A stretch of 59,364 bases of DNA from Chlorobaculum thiosulfatiphilum (lineage in GTDB: Bacteria > Bacteroidota > Chlorobiia > Chlorobiales > Chlorobiaceae). Under the pieces are notes generated by a model, which made no database searches, was not told where the DNA came from, and saw only the letters and a list, made by a program, of their open reading frames with translations. This document shows, piece by piece, positions 24,915-34,094 of this stretch. The DNA lies in NCBI RefSeq assembly GCF_006265165.1, contig NZ_VDCH01000014.1:1-59364 (forward strand), read 5' to 3'. A program made the translations under genes and the position numbers. Every line of letters begins with the position of its first letter. The stretch's first letter is position 1.

Positions 24915-26375
24915 TTAGTGGTGGCAGCAGATGTTGAGCTGGCGCGAGGCCTGCGCTTCGTCGAGGCGCTTGACCGGCGTGGTCTGCGGCGCGGCGAGGA
25001 TCACCTCGGGAGTGTTTTTGGCCTCCTCCGCGATGGCGATCATGGCGTCGGCGAAGGCGTCGAGCGTCTCTCTGGCCTCGGTTTCGGTCGGCTCGATCAT
25101 GAGCGCTTCGCTGACGATGAGCGGGAAATAGACCGTCGGCGCGTGGTAGCCGTAGTCGAGCAGGCGCTTGGCGATGTCAAGCGTGCGGACGCCGTGCTCC
25201 TTCTTCTGGCGGTCGCCCGACAGGCAGAACTCGTGCATCACCGGGCGCGGGTAGGGCAGCGCGTAGTGCTCGACGAGTCGCTGGAGCAGGTAGTTGGCGT
25301 TGATGATGGCGTTCTCCGACACGCGGCGCAGCCCCTCCGCGCCGAGCATCCGGATGTAGGTGTAGGCGCGAACCAGCACCGAGAAGTTGCCGTAGAAGTT
25401 CATCATGCGGCCGATGCTGTCCGGCTTGCCGCCGTTCAGACGGTAGCGGGTCTCGCCCGCCTCCTCGTACTTCTCGACCACCGGAACCGGCAGGAACTCC
25501 ACGAGCCGCTCGCTCACGCCGACCGGGCCGCTGCCGGGGCCGCCGCCGCCGTGGGGCGCGGAGAAGGATTTGTGCAGGTTGTAGTGCATCACGTCGAAGC
25601 CCATGTCGCCGGGGCGGGCGATGCCGAGCAGGGCGTTCATGTTTGCGCCGTCCATGTAGAGCAGGCTGCCGTTGCCGTGCACCAGCTTCTCGATTTCGGG
25701 AATCTGCTTCTCGAAGATGCCGACCGTGTTCGGGTTGGTGAGCATCAGCGCGGCCACCTCGCCGTCGAGCTTCGTGCGGAGGTCGGCCATGTCGGTGCAA
25801 CCTGATTCGTCGCACTTGATCGAGACGCACTCGTAGCCGCCGAGCGCCGCCGAGGCCGGGTTGGTGCCGTGAGCCGAATCGACCACGAGCAGTTTGTGCC
25901 GCTTGTTGCCGAGCTTTTCGTGATACTTCTTGATGAGCAAAATGCCCGTCAGCTCGCCATGCGCGCCCGCCGCCGGTTGCAGCGTCACCGCCGCCATGCC
26001 CGCGATCTCCTTGAGCATCTCGGCCAGCTCATGCATGAGCTGCAACGCCCCCTGCGAGGTTGACTCCGGCTGCAACGGATGCATTGAGGCGAAGCCCGGC
26101 AGGTCGCAGGTGTAGTCGTTGATCTTGGGATTGTACTTCATGGTGCAACTGCCAAGCGGATACATGTTCTTGTCAACGTGGTAGTTGAGGTTCGAGAGCC
26201 GCACGAAGTGGCGCACCACCTCGCTCTCCGGCATCTCCGGCAGTTCAGCGGGCGCTTGGCGCAGGAATTTCGACGGCACGAGATCCTCCGCCGGGCGAGC
26301 GGGAATGTCGAGCGGCGAGAGGCAGTAGCCTTTGCGACCGCTGCGGGAAAGGTCAAAGATGAGTTGTTCTTTCAT
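24915..26375 (-). CDS. gcvPB: Glycine dehydrogenase (decarboxylating) subunit 2
   Basis: 486 residues, the C-terminal half of the P-protein as a separate gene. The PLP lysine is in [19 protein letters not shown], preceded by [13 protein letters not shown] and [32 protein letters not shown] is typical of the split subunit 2. With GcvPA, GcvH, GcvT and Lpd it cleaves glycine to CO2, ammonia and methylene-THF. gcvPA is not in this window. The C-terminus ends NICCHH. It is monocistronic by its terminator. Confidence 0.96.
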   Translation of the reverse strand: MKEQLIFDLSRSGRKGYCLSPLDIPARPAEDLVPSKFLRQAPAELPEMPESEVVRHFVRLSNLNYHVDKNMYPLGSCTMKYNPKINDYTCDLPGFASMHPLQPESTSQGALQLMHELAEMLKEIAGMAAVTLQPAAGAHGELTGILLIKKYHEKLGNKRHKLLVVDSAHGTNPASAALGGYECVSIKCDESGCTDMADLRTKLDGEVAALMLTNPNTVGIFEKQIPEIEKLVHGNGSLLYMDGANMNALLGIARPGDMGFDVMHYNLHKSFSAPHGGGGPGSGPVGVSERLVEFLPVPVVEKYEEAGETRYRLNGGKPDSIGRMMNFYGNFSVLVRAYTYIRMLGAEGLRRVSENAIINANYLLQRLVEHYALPYPRPVMHEFCLSGDRQKKEHGVRTLDIAKRLLDYGYHAPTVYFPLIVSEALMIEPTETEARETLDAFADAMIAIAEEAKNTPEVILAAPQTTPVKRLDEAQASRQLNICCHH

Positions 26376-26589
26376 GGACAGGCCTTGTTAAGGTAGGCAT
26401 TCAGTGCATCGCCAGCGCCAGGCGCCGCAACCTGCATGGATTAAAGGTTTTCCGGTCGATCGCTCAGGCCGGAAGGTTCACAATATACGCATTTTGAGGC
26501 GGGTGTAAAGAGGGGGGATGGGGGGAGGGGGAGATTTTGGCTGACGCTTCTCTGGAGGGCTTATGGGTAGTTGCTTGAAAATGACTATT

Positions 26590-26602
26590 ATTCAGACTGA
26601 AT
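26590..26602. promoter_or_regulatory. 13-bp palindrome upstream of Phd antitoxin gene
   Basis: ATTCAGACTGAAT is a perfect 6+1+6 palindrome inside a longer ACTATT...AATAGT repeat, ending 25 bases before the antitoxin ATG. Phd/YefM proteins bind such palindromes to repress their own operon, so this is a good operator candidate. Confidence 0.5.
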
Positions 26603-26627
26603 AGTGGTTAAAAAATTGGAGTCTTTT

Positions 26628-26891
26628 ATGAAATACAGTGACTCGATCAAGCCTATCAGCTACCTGAAAACCCACGCCTCGGAAGTGGTGCGGAATGTGT
26701 GTAGCAACAGAGAGACCATGATTATCACGCACCACGGCGAAGCCAAGGTGATTGTGCAGTACATCCATGTTTACGAGCAGACGCAGGAGAGCTTGGCATT
26801 GCTCAAAATACTGGCGCAGTCCTCGGCGAGTATCGAACGGGGAGAGTACAACCCTGTCGGTGAAGCGTTCGAGGCGGTCAGAGAAACGTGA
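26628..26891 (+). CDS. Phd/YefM-type antitoxin without a visible toxin
   Basis: 87 residues from the ATG at 26628 (TTGGAG just upstream). The Phd/YefM fold is clear: ISYLKTHASEVVRNVCSNRE, TMIITHHGEAKVIVQ, then a C-terminal toxin-wrapping tail. Antitoxins of this family bind DNA with the N-terminus and neutralise a RelE, ParE or Doc toxin with the C-terminus. No RelE/ParE-like ORF follows; the next 330 bases have only short ORFs. It looks like an orphan antitoxin at the left edge of an AT-rich insert. Confidence 0.82.
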   Translation: MKYSDSIKPISYLKTHASEVVRNVCSNRETMIITHHGEAKVIVQYIHVYEQTQESLALLKILAQSSASIERGEYNPVGEAFEAVRET

Positions 26892-27221
26892 TGCTTTGAC
26901 GGATAGTATAACCGTATGCCAATACGAATTTATGGAGTACAAAACAACGTTCCAAAGCCTATATATGGGGGCGCGCAGTAACCTATCGGTTACCTCCGTA
27001 AAGGCACCTTGTCAATATGCCAAAGACATGACTCAATGAGGGGCTAGCTTTGCCAATGGACAAAAAGACCGAACAGTATGGATGAAAACGCTTTGGATTT
27101 TACGGCCTTGCTCTTGATAAAGAGCAGAGATATTTCTTAAATTCTAGCTGTAATATTTATGTAAGGTAGCTTTTGTCAAATCCTCAAAGCGATTAAGGAT
27201 TTTAGTTAAGAAAATGGACCC
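26892..27221. other. AT-rich spacer without gene
   Basis: No ORF of convincing content. Small hairpins occur: GTAACC-tatc-GGTTAC near 26981-26996, and TGCTCTT-gata-AAGAGCA near 27110-27127. A 35-codon ORF begins at 26932 but has no RBS and no family resemblance. This is where a toxin partner of the antitoxin would be expected. Confidence 0.5.
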
Positions 27222-28142
27222 ATGCCAAAGGATATTCAAACAAAGTATGAGGAGCAATTACCAAAACCAGAGCGCCTAAGCTTTGACCGGGTGTTTGGTT
27301 ATTGTGCGGGCACGGCCTCAATAGCCGGCCTCGTTGTTGCTCCTTTTATCGTACAAGATCAGAGTTGGCTCAGTTATCTGTATATGGTATTTTTATCTAT
27401 TCTTGTGCTTTTATTAATAATGCATGCGATATTAGTGGAAAAGCGTAAGCTACATCATTATGCTCAGACGGTATTCTATACTCATTTTGCTCAGCATCTT
27501 GTAAGAGATTTCTTGGCTGGCTTAGCCACAGCCCAATCAATTAAAATAGAGCAAACAACAGAGAAGATACTTGATTCGATTGCAAATTGTTTTTCAATAA
27601 CATCAGGGAAAAAATGTCGTGCATCTATTGTTGAGTTAAATAATAAGTTTGAGCTTTCTGTTGTGGCGAGAGATTCAATGTCAGCAAAAAAAGCGAACCA
27701 TCGACATTTGCAGCATCTTTTAGAAGAAAATACAGATTTCAGAAATCTTTGGTATTCAATTAATGGCTGTTCTAGATACTATCTAAATAATAATATAAGG
27801 AGATCTTGGATAGGTCATAAATATCAGAACTCTTGTTTTAAAGAAAATGGTGATCCAGAGGTAATAAATATTTTAGGCTTTACTTTTATTAAAGAATGGC
27901 CTTTAAGTTATAATAGTGCATTGGTTTTACCGATAAGGTATATCTCTGATTTTTTACCCCCTAAAACCACTATAAGCATTCCGTCAAATTGGGATTATTA
28001 TGGTTTTCTTTGTATTGACAGTATTTCAAAATATTCTTTTGATTCTCGATATGCCCCTGAGTTAGGAGGAGTATTTGCTGATATGTTATACGAATACTTT
28101 AGGCAAAGTGATTTTATTCTTGATCGTATTACTACACCATAA
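27222..28142 (+). CDS. Two-TM membrane protein with GAF-like domain, unknown function
   Basis: 306 residues. Two hydrophobic helices lie at about 27-45 (YCAGTASIAGLVVAPFIV) and 49-69 (WLSYLYMVFLSILVLLLIM). Residues 105-300 resemble a GAF sensor domain, with ALVLPIRYISDF, YYGFLCIDSISKYSF and a final amphipathic helix ADMLYEYFRQS. The codons are much richer in A/T than the flanking core genes, which suggests horizontal acquisition. No kinase, cyclase or nuclease motif is present. It is followed 18 bases later by a small ORF with an excellent RBS, so the two probably form an operon. Function unknown; a membrane effector with a small-molecule sensor is one possibility. Confidence 0.75.
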   Translation: MPKDIQTKYEEQLPKPERLSFDRVFGYCAGTASIAGLVVAPFIVQDQSWLSYLYMVFLSILVLLLIMHAILVEKRKLHHYAQTVFYTHFAQHLVRDFLAGLATAQSIKIEQTTEKILDSIANCFSITSGKKCRASIVELNNKFELSVVARDSMSAKKANHRHLQHLLEENTDFRNLWYSINGCSRYYLNNNIRRSWIGHKYQNSCFKENGDPEVINILGFTFIKEWPLSYNSALVLPIRYISDFLPPKTTISIPSNWDYYGFLCIDSISKYSFDSRYAPELGGVFADMLYEYFRQSDFILDRITTP

Positions 28143-28160
28143 CCAAAAAGGAGATGTAAA

Positions 28161-28358
28161 ATGAATGATAAGGCTATTGTAAAGTCTGTTGCAAAGCAAA
28201 TAAATTATAATACAACTGTAACATCATCTGATAAAGATGAAAATAGATGGGAAGGGTCAGTTGTTATTGACAAGAAAAATATTAAGGTGACGGTAAATAG
28301 TGTTAGTCATCTGTTTTCACGTTGCATGCAATTCGAAAAAGCGAGCAACCAAGGGTGA
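28161..28358 (+). CDS. Small protein partner of the membrane-GAF gene
   Basis: 65 residues, soluble and polar, starting MNDKAIVKSVAKQINYNTTV and continuing with a beta-rich WEGSVVIDKKNIKVTVNSV stretch. AAAAAGGAGATGTAAAATG gives a near-ideal RBS, which strongly supports translation. I do not recognise a family. The AT-rich composition matches the upstream gene. The C-terminus reads out into a basic stretch and may be truncated. Confidence 0.65.
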   Translation: MNDKAIVKSVAKQINYNTTVTSSDKDENRWEGSVVIDKKNIKVTVNSVSHLFSRCMQFEKASNQG

Positions 28359-28393
28359 TAAATCAGAAGATGAGTGGATTAAGTCATGAATAA

Positions 28394-28419
28394 AGATTAG
28401 AGTATTATGCTGTTAATCT
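28394..28419. promoter_or_regulatory. Inverted repeat upstream of the second Phd locus
   Basis: AGATTA (28394-28399) and TAATCT (28414-28419) are exact inverted halves separated by 14 bases, ending ten bases before the ATG. It is a plausible autoregulatory operator for the Phd-ParE pair. Confidence 0.35.
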
Positions 28420-28428
28420 GAGCGCATC

Positions 28429-28717
28429 ATGAAAGAGATTCGTGTTTCAAGCGACATCATCCCGTTGGGCGAATTCAAGACGGGGCTTTCCACCTGCCTC
28501 AAAAGGGTTCAGACGACAGGTCATCCGCTGATTATTACCCAGAACGGCAGACCCGCTGGTGTACTGCTATCGCCCGAGGAGTATGATAAGCTGGTGTACC
28601 GGACAGTTTATGGAATCCGTCGAACAAGGGCTAATGGCGGAGGAGGACGTAGAAGTGTACGGTACTGACGAGGTGAGAGCAAGGCTTGCAGAAAAACGAG
28701 CCGCCAGAAAACCATGA
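28429..28717 (+). pseudogene. Phd/YefM antitoxin gene with a +1 frameshift
   Basis: The ATG at 28429 opens a normal Phd N-terminus (IIPLGEFKTGLSTCLKRVQT, HPLIITQNGRPAGVLL). As written it ends at 28668 after an unnatural Gly/Arg-rich tail (ANGGGGRRSVRY). If the single A near 28603 is skipped, the frame continues as RQFMESVEQGLMAEEDVEVY and EVRARLAEKRAARKP, a typical antitoxin tail. It then stops at 28715-28717, overlapping the toxin start as ATGA. So the gene carries a one-base insertion in its toxin-binding region, or a sequencing error. The 79-residue product could still bind DNA but may not neutralise toxin. Confidence 0.8.
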
Positions 28718-29010
28718 ACGTTGTCTTGTCGTCGGAAGCGCTCAGAATGCTCGATGAAATCGAGAGGTTTATCGCGCAGGATAATCCTCAGCGAGCCATT
28801 GAGTTCATTGATCGGCTCCTTGAAAAAGGCGACTCGATAGCCTCATTTGCCGAAATTGGAAGCGTTGTCCCCGAGTTTTCCCGATCTGACATCCGCGAGA
28901 TACTTGTCGGGAATTACCGGATCGTGTACAGAACTACTCCGTCACAGATTGTTATTCTCACTGTCTTTGAAGGTCACCGGTCAATGCGTACCGAAGAGAT
29001 CGATCCATGA
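28714..29010 (+). CDS. RelE/ParE family toxin
   Basis: 98 residues, full length. MNVVLSSEALRMLDEIERFI, DNPQRAIEFIDRLLEKGDSI and the basic C-terminal strands DIREILVGNYRIVYRTT and ILTVFEGHRSM are characteristic of ParE. ParE toxins poison DNA gyrase; RelE-type members cut mRNA. The pattern IREILVGNYRIVY favours ParE. The start codon overlaps the stop of the frame-restored antitoxin, which is the usual coupling. No toxin residue is obviously missing. Confidence 0.88.
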   Translation: MNVVLSSEALRMLDEIERFIAQDNPQRAIEFIDRLLEKGDSIASFAEIGSVVPEFSRSDIREILVGNYRIVYRTTPSQIVILTVFEGHRSMRTEEIDP

Positions 29011-29025
29011 GCGGCAGATGCTCTC

Positions 29026-29160
29026 TCACCCCCGCCCAAACACCAGTACCACGTCCGAGCCGTGATCGCTTCTCAACGTCGCGTCGCTGAGATCGCAGAA
29101 AATTCCTTCATCCCTCAATCCGGCAGCTTCATTCAGTGACAGTTCGTCAGCGAGTCGGCG
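29026..29160 (-). pseudogene. Remnant of a methyltransferase C-terminus
   Basis: Read on the minus strand, the frame ending at the TGA 29026-29028 gives EAAGLRDEGIFCDLSDATL and VVLVFGRG. This aligns with the C-terminus of the intact methyltransferase at 30014-30733 (EEAGFRCEGIYSDFNGSPL, LVLVFRKE). No upstream methyltransferase motifs remain in frame. It looks like the last 40-odd codons of a decayed paralogue in the same orientation. Confidence 0.6.
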
Positions 29161-29556
29161 AGGCGGATTCTTGCATGACGCTAAGGAGTTGTTGTTTATA
29201 GAAAAAGTGAAAAAGCAGTGTTTTGATTAATCTTCTTAAAATTTACGCATATCTATAATATCTCATTTCTACAGCGCTTTCGATTGAGAGAAAAAAACTC
29301 GACCGATGAGCCGCCCGTTCGGTCTGGACGAATTTTTCGCTCTGCTTAACTTCGCGCATAACAAGTATTTATAGATCATATGAATGAAATGCTATGCGAC
29401 CTTGGGAATTCTTTGGAATGACTTGCGTTTTTACGTATAGTTTACGATGAAACTACGAAACAAAACAGCAGCAGCCTGACTCATCACCAATGTTTATATA
29501 TATGTCGAATTTGGTGCTGGGAGGAAATATTTTAACACATAAATCAAGAACTAATC

Positions 29557-29697
29557 ATGCTACAGATAATCACGCCATTACTCAATGAGGTGTCGAGCTT
29601 GCCGCCGGCAATGCAGGTCGGAGCGATATCTGCGCTGGGAATGCTGGGGATATGGATGGCCATGAGGCATATCGACAGAAACGCCGGGTGTTATTAA
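29557..29697 (+). CDS. Possible small hydrophobic peptide
   Basis: 46 codons. The middle (VGAISALGMLGIWMAM) could form one transmembrane helix, followed by a basic RHIDRNAG tail. There is no clear RBS directly upstream and no family I recognise. It could be a small membrane peptide or chance; low confidence. Confidence 0.25.
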   Translation: MLQIITPLLNEVSSLPPAMQVGAISALGMLGIWMAMRHIDRNAGCY

Positions 29698-30013
29698 ATC
29701 GGCAGAATAATTTTTTGGTTTTTCCCATCTGTGCTGAAGCTCGAGAGTCAGTAGCTTTCCGGGCCAGTTGCTTGAAATGCCCCACTATTCATCTCAATGC
29801 TCCTCAATCGCGTATCTATCAGGTTCGATAATCCCCGATAGGTACGTTAAGAGCCGACCGGAGAGTGCCGTATCCAACCAGTTTTGATCTCAAAAAACAG
29901 GCCATCATCAAGGCGACGCAGGCGTGCTGAGCCGTTGCTGTACATTCTCCTGAGAGGGCGTATTGCTGCAGAACGCCGTGGACGGTGGTGCGAAAGTTCG
30001 TGCCAGTACGTCG

Positions 30014-30733
30014 TCACTCTTTCCTGAACACCAGCACCAACCCCGTGCCAGGCACGTCCTTCAACGGACTCCCGTTGAAATCCGAATAAATCCCCTCGCA
30101 TCTGAATCCCGCTTCCTCGCGCCACGACAGGTAGCGATCCAATCCGGCGGGGTAGAGCATCACCGTTTCGTCAAACATCACGGCATCTGCCTGCTGGAGC
30201 GAGAAGGTGAAGCGCAACGACTCAGGCGTGATCGACGAGTAGCGTCGGTGGAAGGTGGCTGACGAGCCATCGGCGGTGAGGGTTCGCGTCGGGAAGTCGT
30301 AGTCCGTCCATCCGGCGAGAGCGTCCCAGTTCATCACCTGCATGATCCAGTAGCCGCCTGGCTTGAGCAGGGCGTGGATGTTCGAGATGAACGGGGCGAG
30401 TTCGTCGGCGGGCAGGTGCGCCATGACGTTGCCGATCGACCAGATGCAACTGAATTTCCCTCCGGCCTCATCGACTCGTCGCATGTCGAGGCAGCGGAAT
30501 TCGGCGTCGGGATAGTGATGCTTGGCTTCGTCGATCATCGCTTCGTCGAGGTCGATTCCGGTTGCCCTGAAGCCTTCGCGAGCGAACCGGCCACAATAGT
30601 GCCCCGGCCCGCATCCCACGTCGAGCAGCGCATTTCCGGAGCTTCCGGCATATCTTTTCAGAAAGCCCCATACCTCCTCTCTGAACGGAAAGACCCGCTC
30701 ATAGTATTCCGAGAATTTTGAATAGAATGACAT
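30014..30733 (-). CDS. Class I SAM-dependent methyltransferase
   Basis: 239 residues. Motif I is LLDVGCGPGHYCGRFA (about residues 36-51), followed by GIDLDEAMIDEAKHHYPDAE and IWSIGNVMAHLP (motif post-I/II). The substrate is not visible; the family includes small-molecule and protein methyltransferases. It begins 15 bases after the rnc stop on the same strand and may be the last gene of the fatty-acid/rnc transcript. A remnant of a related gene lies about 900 bases downstream. Confidence 0.85.
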   Translation of the reverse strand: MSFYSKFSEYYERVFPFREEVWGFLKRYAGSSGNALLDVGCGPGHYCGRFAREGFRATGIDLDEAMIDEAKHHYPDAEFRCLDMRRVDEAGGKFSCIWSIGNVMAHLPADELAPFISNIHALLKPGGYWIMQVMNWDALAGWTDYDFPTRTLTADGSSATFHRRYSSITPESLRFTFSLQQADAVMFDETVMLYPAGLDRYLSWREEAGFRCEGIYSDFNGSPLKDVPGTGLVLVFRKE

Positions 30734-30748
30734 GGCGAGTTCTCCGGT

Positions 30749-31579
30749 TCAGGACTCCGCAGGCGGGCCGAACGGATCCTCGGTTTCGAGCCTGGTCATG
30801 GCCTCTTTGGCGGCGAACTGTTCGGCGTCTTTTTTGCGTGGCGCGGTTCCCTTGCCAAGCGCGACGCCGTTGCATGAGACCTCGATGGTGAAGTGCTTTT
30901 CGTGCTCGGCCCCCTCTTCGGCGATGACCGTGTAGAGCGGCGGTGGAAGCTGGCGGGACTGGGTGTACTCGATCAGGCGGCTTTTGTGGTTGTATTCCGC
31001 CTCGGCCAGCTTGCGCAGATCGACTCTGGCGATAACGTGGTTCGTGATGAATCGCTCGGCTCCGGCGAGCCCCTGGTCGAGGTAAATCGCGCCGACGAGC
31101 GACTCGAAGGCGTCGGCCAGCGCCGATTCGCTGTCACGGATTTTCTGCTTGTCGGCGGACTCTCCTATGATGAGATGCTCGCCGAGTTGCAGTTCGCGGG
31201 CGAATGCGGCCAGCGCTTTACGGTTGACGATCTTGGCCCGGTTGCTCGAAAGGTGCCCCTCGTCGCTTTCGGGAAACTGCTTGAAGAGGTGCTCGGAGAT
31301 CAGGAGGTCGAGCACCGCGTCGCCGAGGAATTCGAGGCGCTGGTTCGATTCAGGCTTGTCATCCGCACCATGATGGTCGTGCAGCACGGAGCGGTGCGTC
31401 AGGGCGGTGCGGTAGATCAGGCGGTTGCAAGAGCGCCCGGTGAGGCGTTCGAGGTGCTTTGCTGTTTGGAGATCGAGAAGCGGGGCTGAACGGTTGGCGT
31501 CCGAAGAGCCGGGGGCATCATCGGACGCTTTTGTACGAAGCAATGGAAGTGACATCAGTTTTTGCCACAGGTACGCCAT
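30749..31579 (-). CDS. rnc: Ribonuclease III
   Basis: 276 residues. The catalytic signature NQRLEFLGDAVLDLLISEHL (about 79-98) and the second acidic site in DAFESLVGAIYLDQG are intact. A dsRNA-binding domain follows (HKSRLIEYTQSRQLPPPLY, ending in RKKDAEQFAAKEAMTRLE). The N-terminal extension of about 35 residues is longer than in E. coli. It processes rRNA precursors and structured mRNAs. It lies 19 bases after fabF, a common bacterial order. Confidence 0.95.
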   Translation of the reverse strand: MAYLWQKLMSLPLLRTKASDDAPGSSDANRSAPLLDLQTAKHLERLTGRSCNRLIYRTALTHRSVLHDHHGADDKPESNQRLEFLGDAVLDLLISEHLFKQFPESDEGHLSSNRAKIVNRKALAAFARELQLGEHLIIGESADKQKIRDSESALADAFESLVGAIYLDQGLAGAERFITNHVIARVDLRKLAEAEYNHKSRLIEYTQSRQLPPPLYTVIAEEGAEHEKHFTIEVSCNGVALGKGTAPRKKDAEQFAAKEAMTRLETEDPFGPPAES

Positions 31580-31598
31580 CGTTGAACCATTTCCGGCG

Positions 31599-32852
31599 TC
31601 AGACAGCCGGAGCCTTCCTGAAGATCAGGCAGCCGTTGTGCCCGCCGAATCCGAAGCCGTTGTTCAGCGCGTATTCAATCGATCGCGCTTTCGGCTTGTT
31701 CGGCGTCACGTCAACGTCGATCTCCGGATCGATATTGTCGAGGTTGATGGTCGGAGGCACGGTCTGGTTCTGCAACGCCAGGATGCAGGCAATCGATTCG
31801 ACGACGCCCGCCGCGCCGAGAAGGTGGCCGGTCATCGATTTGGTCGAGCTGATGCTGAGTTTGTGGGCGTGATCGCCGAACACCTTCTTGATAGCCCTGA
31901 TTTCAGCAAGGTCTCCAAGCGGGGTGGCGGTGCCGTGGGTGTTGATGTAATCGATCTTGTCCGGCGTGATGCCCGCCATGTTCAGGGCGGTACTCATCGC
32001 GCTGCGAGCGCCGAGGCCCTCGGGGTGTGGAGCCGTGAGGTGGTACGCATCGGCGGACGCGCCCATGCCAACGATCTCCGCATAGATTTTCGCGCCGCGC
32101 CTGACGGCGGATTCGTAGGTTTCGATCACCAGCGAACCGGCGCCTTCGCCCATGACGAAGCCGTCGCGATCCACATCGTACGGACGCGAAGCTTTCGCCG
32201 GAGCGTCGTTGCGGGTCGAGAGCGCCTTGGCTGAATTGAAGCCAGCCACGCTCATCGGAGTGATCGGCGCTTCCGAGCCGCCGCAAACCATGTAGTCGGC
32301 CATGCCCATCTGGAGGAGCATGACGGCGTCCATGACGGCGTGCAGCGAGGTCGCGCAGGCGGATGCTGTTGCGTAGTTCGGTCCCATCAGGCCGTTGCGG
32401 ATCGAAATCTGTCCGGCGGCAATGTCGGGAATGAGCATCGGAATGAAGAACGGGCTGACCCGGCGGGGGCCGCGCTCGAGGTACTGGCGGAACTGCTGGT
32501 CGTAAACGGTCATGCCGCCAATGCCCGAGCCATGGACGACGCCGATCCTGGTCGGATCGATCGAGGTCAGGTCGAGGCCGGAGTCTTTCAGGGCGTGTTC
32601 AGCCGAGATGACGCCGTACTGACAGTATGGATCCATGCGGTCAGCGGATTTCCTGTCGATGTACTCATCGGCTTTGAAATTCTTGAGCTCGCATGCAAAG
32701 GTGGTGGCAAACCCGGTCGTGTCGAAATAGCTGATCGGAGCCGCGCCGCTTTTGCCCTCCATGAGAGCGTTCCAGAAATCCGTTATCGAGAGGCCGACTG
32801 GCGACAGGACACCGATTCCGGTGACAACGACTCTTTTGAGTTCCAGACCCAT
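31599..32852 (-). CDS. fabF: 3-oxoacyl-ACP synthase II (KAS II)
   Basis: 417 residues. The Cys-His-His triad is complete: [16 protein letters not shown] (Cys), [15 protein letters not shown] (His) and [17 protein letters not shown] (Lys/His). [20 protein letters not shown] is the standard opening. It condenses malonyl-ACP with growing acyl-ACP in the cytoplasm and sets unsaturated and long-chain balance. It lies 63 bases after acpP, in the expected operon order. Confidence 0.97.
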   Translation of the reverse strand: MGLELKRVVVTGIGVLSPVGLSITDFWNALMEGKSGAAPISYFDTTGFATTFACELKNFKADEYIDRKSADRMDPYCQYGVISAEHALKDSGLDLTSIDPTRIGVVHGSGIGGMTVYDQQFRQYLERGPRRVSPFFIPMLIPDIAAGQISIRNGLMGPNYATASACATSLHAVMDAVMLLQMGMADYMVCGGSEAPITPMSVAGFNSAKALSTRNDAPAKASRPYDVDRDGFVMGEGAGSLVIETYESAVRRGAKIYAEIVGMGASADAYHLTAPHPEGLGARSAMSTALNMAGITPDKIDYINTHGTATPLGDLAEIRAIKKVFGDHAHKLSISSTKSMTGHLLGAAGVVESIACILALQNQTVPPTINLDNIDPEIDVDVTPNKPKARSIEYALNNGFGFGGHNGCLIFRKAPAV

Positions 32853-32915
32853 CTGTTCAGATTTAACGTTGATTCAGGCAGGGACAACGCCCTGCCCGAA
32901 GAGAATGCCTTTAGC

Positions 32916-33155
32916 TTATTTCTTGTTGACGATATAGTCAACGGCCTGCTGTACAGTACCGATTTTCTCGGCATCTTCATCAGGAATCTGGACTCCGAAC
33001 TCGTTTTCGAGCTCCATGATCAGTTCGACCGTGTCGAGCGAATCGGCGCCGAGGTCATCGGCAAACTTCGATTCCGGCTTGATCTGATCCTTGTTGACGC
33101 CCATCTTGCTGACGATGATATCGTACACTTTATCTGTGATTTCGGCTGCGCTCAT
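32916..33155 (-). CDS. acpP: Acyl carrier protein
   Basis: 79 residues from the ATG at 33155, preceded by GGAGAATAGTGCC. The phosphopantetheine serine is in [18 protein letters not shown]. It is acidic and helical, ending [11 protein letters not shown]. The upstream in-frame ATG at 33188 has no RBS and would add a non-ACP extension. It carries acyl chains between the Fab enzymes encoded around it; the holo form needs a 4'-phosphopantetheinyl transferase such as the one at 58436. Confidence 0.97.
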   Translation of the reverse strand: MSAAEITDKVYDIIVSKMGVNKDQIKPESKFADDLGADSLDTVELIMELENEFGVQIPDEDAEKIGTVQQAVDYIVNKK

Positions 33156-33316
33156 GGCACTATTCTCCGTGTTTGTGATTGGAAACAATTAAAAAAACCA
33201 AGTTTGCTAATATAAAAAGAAAAACCAGCCGGGCAAAGCTGCGCTCTGGCTGGAGAACCGGCGACTTTCAGGAACGGAACGGTTCCGGCAAGTCAGCGAT
33301 TCTCAACAGGTTATGA

Positions 33317-34060
33317 TTACATGTACATGCCGCCGTTCACGCTCAGCACCTGTCCGGTGATGTAGGCGGACTGGTCGCTGGCCAGAAATGCCACTGCGTC
33401 GGCCACATGCTGGGGAGTACCGAAAACTCCCAGTGGAATGGCTTCGAGCATCTTCTGGCGAACCTCTTCGGAGAGGGCGTCGGTCATTTTCGATGAAATA
33501 AATCCGGGTGCGATGGCGTTGACCCTGACGTTTCGCGAGGCAATCTCCCTGGCGATCGACTTGGTGAAGGCGATGACGCCGCCTTTCGAGGCCGCGTAGT
33601 TGGCCTGTCCGGCGTTGCCCATGAGGCCGATGATCGAGGCGATGTTGATGATCGAGCCTGAACGCTGTTTCATCATGGTGCGCGTCACGGCCTTGGTGCA
33701 GTTGAACACCCCTTTGAGATTCACCGTCAGCACGGCATCCCAGTCCTCTTCGCTCATGCGCATCAACAGGCCGTCGCGGGTGATGCCCGCGTTGTTGACG
33801 AGAATATCGATGCGGCCATTCTCTTTAGCCACTTCGTCGAACACCTTCTGGCAGGCGTCGGTGCTGGTGACGTCGAGCTCCTTGCAGGTCACTTTCGCGC
33901 CGAGCTGCTTGAGCGCCTCTTCGGTTTCCGACAGCCACTCCGCCTTGAGGTCGCCGATGACAAGATCAGCGCCTTTCGCGGCCAGATCGAGGGCGATTGC
34001 CTGGCCGATTCCGCGCGCCGCGCCGGTGACGACGGCGGTTTTCCCTGTGAACATGGTCAT
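33317..34060 (-). CDS. fabG: 3-oxoacyl-ACP reductase
   Basis: 247 residues from the ATG at 34060, supported by AAGGAT eight bases upstream; the longer ORF upstream overlaps fabD. It is a short-chain dehydrogenase with the TGAARGIG cofactor loop, NNAG, the catalytic Ser in [13 protein letters not shown] and YAASKGG (Tyr-x-x-x-Lys). It uses NADPH to reduce 3-oxoacyl-ACP. The C-terminal [11 protein letters not shown] is typical of FabG. Confidence 0.96.
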   Translation of the reverse strand: MTMFTGKTAVVTGAARGIGQAIALDLAAKGADLVIGDLKAEWLSETEEALKQLGAKVTCKELDVTSTDACQKVFDEVAKENGRIDILVNNAGITRDGLLMRMSEEDWDAVLTVNLKGVFNCTKAVTRTMMKQRSGSIINIASIIGLMGNAGQANYAASKGGVIAFTKSIAREIASRNVRVNAIAPGFISSKMTDALSEEVRQKMLEAIPLGVFGTPQHVADAVAFLASDQSAYITGQVLSVNGGMYM

Positions 34061-34094
34061 GATTTCTATCCTTTCGTTTTTAAATCGTCCTGGT

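Larger units (their letters stand above)
29011..30013. other. Long intergenic region with remnants and one small ORF
   Basis: About 1 kb with no standard gene. The left end (29026 to about 29160, minus strand) is a methyltransferase remnant. The middle (29200-29550) is AT-rich and featureless to my reading. A 46-codon ORF lies at 29557-29697. The remainder up to 30013 has no recognisable coding content. Confidence 0.6.

Noticed and set aside
26932-27039. Toxin partner for the orphan Phd antitoxin
   Set aside because: The 35-codon ORF has no RBS and no RelE/ParE-like features.
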